A DNA stretch of 9,376 nt from Actinomycetota bacterium (lineage in GTDB: Bacteria > Cyanobacteriota > Vampirovibrionia > Obscuribacterales > Obscuribacteraceae): positions 1 through 9,376 of the forward strand of contig CAJCIF010000379.1 of the NCBI GenBank assembly GCA_903970355.1. The letters run 5' to 3'. Made by a program: the position numbers and the translations under genes. The stretch's first letter is position 1; each line of letters opens with the position of its first letter. Below, one piece after another: positions 6,031 through 9,376 of this stretch. Below the pieces are notes generated by a model. That model saw only the letters and a program-made list of their open reading frames with translations. It had not been told where the DNA came from and did not search any database.

Positions 6031-7477
6031 TACGGCGTTTGCGGCTATGAAAAGGAAACTCAAACACCACGTTTCCGATTGGGACCTTGAGTGTCATCCA
6101 TTCACAACGTGGGTTCATGTAGAAAAGAATGCCCGTGCGTGATTCAAACGGTTCCAGGGAAAATGTGGTCAATCCTTCGTAATTTGCTTCTGCAGAGTGA
6201 ATGATGGCAGGGTCATAAGGAGCATCGCCTTGCTCGACCACATGCTCTGGCGAAAGTTCCAGGGCAAACTTTTCTGGAAGCTCACGCGCTGTTCCACCCC
6301 AGCTACCGTACAAGCCGAATATATTTGGACCTCTATAAAGATCATGTCCCTGCGCTGGAACGAACCCACGCGTGGTGCGCGTTTTTTGAATGTTGGCGAG
6401 CCAGGGTCGCTTGAAGGTAATGTCCCACATTTGCCTTTCTCGTCTTATGTGATCGATGCGATTAGGATCAACAAGTTCAAGCTTGTAGCGGCCGGGCATA
6501 TGCATGAGAGAGGCTGATGTAACACCGACATTCACCTGATGATCGCTTACGTTGGTAATGGAAATCAACACACCAAATAATTCCCACAAATCGACGACGG
6601 CCGCTGACACGCGCACATCACCGGCGGTTATGTAACGCAAAGGCACATCTACATCTGGAAACTCAAGCGATCGTGGTGAGCCATTTTCCCAATCGTATTC
6701 TACGTAGCCGGCTAAATTAGGCGGTTGCGATAACCGCACGCATTTATCCTTTATCTCGTAGCTCTTTTCAAACAGTGGTCTGGCTTTTTCTAGATTGCCT
6801 ATTTTCGAATAAAACAGGGCGGCAGAACGCAGCACATCCGCATAATCGAGCTGATGAAAGCCGGGATGCGATTCCAAAATTTGCAGAGCTTGATCGAAAT
6901 ACACTTCCGCTTCTGGTATCAGATTCGTTTCGCCCAGAGCACGTGCCAGTACGGCCAGACATTTTGCATAGTCAGTGCTTTCGCTGGCGTTTGCTTTACG
7001 AAATGCTTCAATCGCTTGCTCCGCTGTCGTACGTGCCTTGGCAGCTTGATTTTCTTCGATGTAAGCTTCGGCAATACCGAGTTCATCTTCTCCTATTAGT
7101 GCCTCATGTTGCTGTTTACGTTCGCTATTGAGTGCTTCCGAAAAGAGAGTTTCGGCTTCGTGATAACGGCGTGTAGCCAGATAAACAAGGCCCAGAGAAG
7201 TGCGGCTCAAAGCCAGTTCATCTGCGTGTCCGCGCGAATTTTTTGCTTCGCGAATGGAATCAAGCAAACTTTTTTCTGCAGCGTCATATCGTCTTTCTTT
7301 GAGTTGGTCGGTTCCTGCCGAGTAATGACGGTGCCAAAGAGACGACTGATCGCGCGCTTCGGTAATGAGCTCTTGCGGCAACTGCGAAGCGGAAAGAAAA
7401 CTTGTTGTCGCTGTCTTGGCTTCACTACCGGTGGTGCCGGAAAGTGTCAGGAGGATAAGTAGAAGAATAACGATCAT
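6023..7477 (-). CDS. Secreted TPR protein with unrecognised beta-rich C-terminal domain
   Basis: The 484-residue protein begins with a hydrophobic segment (2-12, IVILLLILLTL) followed by a small-residue stretch to SEA at 18-20. This looks like a signal peptide with cleavage near residue 20, although the usual basic n-region is missing. Residues 50-245 contain about five TPR units, for example GLVYLATRRYHEAETLFSEA (96-115), LARALGETNLIPEAEVYFDQ (177-196) and FYSKIGNLEKARPLFEKSYE (222-241). Residues 270-475 form a separate domain with alternating beta-like strands (VDLWELFGVLISITNVSDHQ at 295-314; NVVFEFPF at 469-476), suggesting an Ig-like sandwich that I cannot assign to a named family. It lies 26 bp after lemA on the same strand and is probably cotranscribed, which suggests envelope work. 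No strong ribosome site precedes the ATG at 7477. Confidence 0.88.
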   Translation of the reverse strand: MIVILLLILLTLSGTTGSEAKTATTSFLSASQLPQELITEARDQSSLWHRHYSAGTDQLKERRYDAAEKSLLDSIREAKNSRGHADELALSRTSLGLVYLATRRYHEAETLFSEALNSERKQQHEALIGEDELGIAEAYIEENQAAKARTTAEQAIEAFRKANASESTDYAKCLAVLARALGETNLIPEAEVYFDQALQILESHPGFHQLDYADVLRSAALFYSKIGNLEKARPLFEKSYEIKDKCVRLSQPPNLAGYVEYDWENGSPRSLEFPDVDVPLRYITAGDVRVSAAVVDLWELFGVLISITNVSDHQVNVGVTSASLMHMPGRYKLELVDPNRIDHIRRERQMWDITFKRPWLANIQKTRTTRGFVPAQGHDLYRGPNIFGLYGSWGGTARELPEKFALELSPEHVVEQGDAPYDPAIIHSAEANYEGLTTFSLEPFESRTGILFYMNPRCEWMTLKVPIGNVVFEFPFHSRKRRIN

Positions 7478-7503
7478 GCTTTAAAAAATTAAAAATCGCC
7501 GAC

Positions 7504-8136
7504 TCACTTGTTCTCGTGTTCTTCGGCTTTCTGGGGATTCAGTTTCAAAACTTGCGGGCTGCCTTGAGATTGAGTCGAACCGAAAGAAACCTGCACTGGT
7601 TCGAAGGCAGCTGCATTATCTGTTCCAAAATACGGTTGCGGATGAAATCCCATTGAACCAGCAAATAAGACGTTTGGAAATGATTCCACCGCCGAGTTAA
7701 AGTCTTTGACATTAGCATTATAGAAGCGGCGAGCCGAAGAAATTCTCGTTTCTGTATCACCAAGTTCGTTTTGCAACTGATTAAAATTCTCATTTGCTTT
7801 TAATTGAGGATAGGCCTCGCTTAAAGCCATTAACTTAGTCAGTGCTCCCGTCAAAACATTTTGTGAAGCCGCCATGGCTTCCGGAGAACTTATATTGGAA
7901 ATTGCACTGTTGCGCGCTTTGATAACATCTTCCAGTGTGTCATGTTCGTGGGAAGCGTAGCCTTTTACCGTCTCAACCAGGTTTGGAATGAGATCGAAGC
8001 GGCGCCTTAGTTCGGTTTCAATGGCCGACCAGGCTTCTCTAACATTCTGGCGCATCGTTACAAGGTTGTTGTAAGTGCCAATTACAAAAAACACAAGGAG
8101 GACAAAGACAATTACTGAGCAAATTAGAGCTGTCAT
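7504..8136 (-). CDS. lemA: LemA family membrane protein
   Basis: The 210-residue protein has one N-terminal membrane helix (3-20, ALICSVIVFVLLVFFVIG) followed by the helical LemA domain outside the membrane. The family signatures are all present: YNNLVTMRQNVREAW (22-36), RRRFDLIPNLVETVKGYASH (44-63), YPQLKANENFNQLQNEL (109-125), ARRFYNANVKDFN (135-147) and FPNVLFAGSMGF (153-164). LemA proteins are widespread but their biochemical role is unsettled, with envelope or stress links suggested. Residues 186-210 are a polar tail (Gln, Ser, Glu, Lys) beyond the usual end of the family. It leads a probable two-gene unit with the secreted TPR protein, and it diverges from the DUF2207 gene across 97 bp. 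A weak GAG eight bases before the ATG may serve as the ribosome site. Confidence 0.96.
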   Translation of the reverse strand: MTALICSVIVFVLLVFFVIGTYNNLVTMRQNVREAWSAIETELRRRFDLIPNLVETVKGYASHEHDTLEDVIKARNSAISNISSPEAMAASQNVLTGALTKLMALSEAYPQLKANENFNQLQNELGDTETRISSARRFYNANVKDFNSAVESFPNVLFAGSMGFHPQPYFGTDNAAAFEPVQVSFGSTQSQGSPQVLKLNPQKAEEHENK

Positions 8137-8172
8137 ACGTCTTTCTCAAGCGAGGGGGTGAACTCAGTTAGC

Positions 8173-8178
8173 TATAAT
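8173..8178 (+). promoter_or_regulatory. Candidate -10 element (TATAAT) for the DUF2207 gene
   Basis: A perfect TATAAT lies in the 97-bp gap between lemA and the DUF2207 gene, 55 bases before the plus-strand ATG. It sits inside the 11-base palindrome GCTATAATAGC (8171-8181), so the minus strand carries TATTAT and could serve lemA. No good -35 box is seen at 16-18 bases on either strand and there is no TGn extension, so an activator may be needed. Confidence 0.45.
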
Positions 8179-8233
8179 AGCCCAGTCTGGACATTTCTTT
8201 CTTTTCGAGAAGCTTCCTAAGAACCTCAGCCAC

Positions 8234-9376
8234 ATGAAAAATATGCCAATTCGCGCCGCACTTTTGCCACAGTCGCTAAAACAGTGTGCAAGTTCAATTC
8301 TCTTAGCCTTTGTCTTCTTTTGGGCGATTGCGCCTGGTCTAGCTGAAGAAATCAAGTCCTACACTTCCGACTTGAGTCTCAATAAAAGCGGCGAGCTGAA
8401 TGTTACCGAGGACATTGTTATCGACTTCAAAGGCCAGCACAAGCATGGCTTACTGCGCTTTATTCCGGTTACGTACAATCGCGGTGCCGGGGTTTACGTT
8501 CTTAATCTCAAGTTACTAGAAGTTACCGACTCCGAAGGCGGAAAAATACAATATGCCGCTGAAAAGCTTGGACCGGATTTCAAAATCAAAATTGGCAGTC
8601 CGGATGTCTTAGTAACCGGCGTTCAGTCATATCGCATTAAGTATGTAGTGCGAAAAGCAGTTAACTTTTTCAATGGCGCCCCAGAGCTGTATTGGAACGT
8701 CAATGGCACACGCTGGCCGTTCCCAATTGACAAGCTCTTGGTGCGATTTCATCCGCCCTATGGCGTGAACCTCAAAGATATCAAGTATGAGGATTTTGTC
8801 GGGGCTAAAGGTTCGCATCAAACCTCTCCAATAAAAATTGAAAACGGTTCGGAAATAGTGGCGACAGCATCCAAGCTCGGACCAGGCGAGAATCTTTCTG
8901 TTGTATTCGGTTTACCGGTCGGTTCGGTAACGCAGCCAACCGCATTAGATGAGTTTCTTCTTTTCGTAGGAGATTGGCTTGGCTTGTTTGTTTGGCCAGC
9001 CATCGCCGGTTTTGTGCTCTTTATCTATTGGACTATGTATGGTCGCGATCAAGAGCCGGTATCAGCTACGAGTGTGGAATGGACTCCACCCGCCGATTTA
9101 ACACCTGCCGAAGTAGGCACACTCATAGACGAAAGTTGTGATGCTCCAGACATGCTTTCCACGCTCATCGATCTCGCTTCGCGTGGGTACCTCAAAATAA
9201 AAGCCTATCCGGCAAGCGGTTTTTTGGCTCTCGGGCAGAAGAACTACGAATTTACAAAGACAACACCAACAAAGGTCGATCAGCCTCTCAAAGAACACGA
9301 AAACATCTTCCTGTCTTTTCTATTTCCAGGCAGTATGGAGATCTCTACGCTATCTGAACTGAAAGGCACTTTCGGG
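8234..9376 (+). CDS. DUF2207 family membrane protein, C-terminus outside the window
   Basis: The frame is open from the ATG at 8234 to the right edge, giving 381 residues with no stop. A long signal peptide or anchor spans about 19-37 (hydrophobic SSILLAFVFFWAIAPGLA, then EE). The extracytoplasmic DUF2207 domain follows: SYTSDLSLNKSGELNVTEDI (42-61), KHGLLRFIPV (70-79), ELYWNVNGTRWPFPI (151-165) and FHPPYGV (172-178). A membrane helix at about 247-266 (DWLGLFVWPAIAGFVLFIYW) leads to YGRDQEPV (269-276). Then comes the conserved cytoplasmic part with TPPADLTPAEVGTLIDE (284-300) and STLIDLASRGYLKIKAY (309-325). All are DUF2207 landmarks; the biochemical function is unknown. The start is the first ATG after an in-frame TGA at 8159; a second ATG lies three codons on. 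No Shine-Dalgarno sequence is evident. It diverges from lemA, another envelope family. Confidence 0.93.
   Translation, partial: MKNMPIRAALLPQSLKQCASSILLAFVFFWAIAPGLAEEIKSYTSDLSLNKSGELNVTEDIVIDFKGQHKHGLLRFIPVTYNRGAGVYVLNLKLLEVTDSEGGKIQYAAEKLGPDFKIKIGSPDVLVTGVQSYRIKYVVRKAVNFFNGAPELYWNVNGTRWPFPIDKLLVRFHPPYGVNLKDIKYEDFVGAKGSHQTSPIKIENGSEIVATASKLGPGENLSVVFGLPVGSVTQPTALDEFLLFVGDWLGLFVWPAIAGFVLFIYWTMYGRDQEPVSATSVEWTPPADLTPAEVGTLIDESCDAPDMLSTLIDLASRGYLKIKAYPASGFLALGQKNYEFTKTTPTKVDQPLKEHENIFLSFLFPGSMEISTLSELKGTFG

Noticed and set aside
8627..9298. Small minus-strand frames (8627-8821, 8818-9003, 9098-9298)
   Set aside because: They lie opposite the DUF2207 gene, whose frame carries conserved family motifs throughout.

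Overview
The window is bacterial: dense genes of single-domain bacterial type, tight operons, Shine-Dalgarno sites and intergenic gaps of 0-330 bp. Several features suggest a large-genome, aerobic, environmental heterotroph: homogentisate dioxygenase (which needs O2), many tetratricopeptide repeat (TPR) proteins, and proteins mixing Pro-rich linkers with a GspE-N-like repeat. Non-photosynthetic Cyanobacteria (Vampirovibrionia/Obscuribacterales) would fit, but that is an impression from protein style, not a demonstrated assignment. No rRNA, tRNA, mobile element, CRISPR array or phage gene was seen.

Left part (1-3352, minus strand). A probable operon reads proC (pyrroline-5-carboxylate reductase), a 118-residue TPR protein, then hmgA (homogentisate 1,2-dioxygenase). 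The gaps are 22 bp and 0 bp (TAA directly followed by ATG). Beyond a 188-bp gap, and on the same strand, lies the N-terminal 203 residues of a gene that runs off the left edge. It has no stop in the window.

Middle (3353-6030). A 326-bp divergent intergenic region rich in inverted repeats separates proC from a plus-strand pair. The first gene of the pair encodes a 505-residue protein with an unnamed N-terminal domain, a Pro/Gly/Tyr-rich linker and four C-terminal copies of a GspE-N/MshEN-like motif. Its stop codon abuts the start of an atypical NAD(P)-binding SDR protein (YeeZ-like). The N-terminal domain of the 505-residue protein is clearly homologous to that of the partial gene at 1-610. 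Two paralogues of an apparently undescribed family therefore flank the proC-TPR-hmgA cluster, pointing outward from it.

Right part (6023-9376). A minus-strand pair, lemA followed by a secreted TPR protein with an unrecognised beta-rich C-terminal domain, converges on the SDR gene with an 8-bp overlap of the coding ends. Divergent from lemA, and behind a perfect TATAAT hexamer, begins a DUF2207 membrane protein that runs off the right edge. LemA and DUF2207 proteins are both envelope proteins, so this side looks like a cell-envelope module.

The functional links are modest. proC (proline synthesis) and hmgA (tyrosine/phenylalanine breakdown) share only amino-acid metabolism. The most novel item is the two-member family of domain-linker-repeat proteins.
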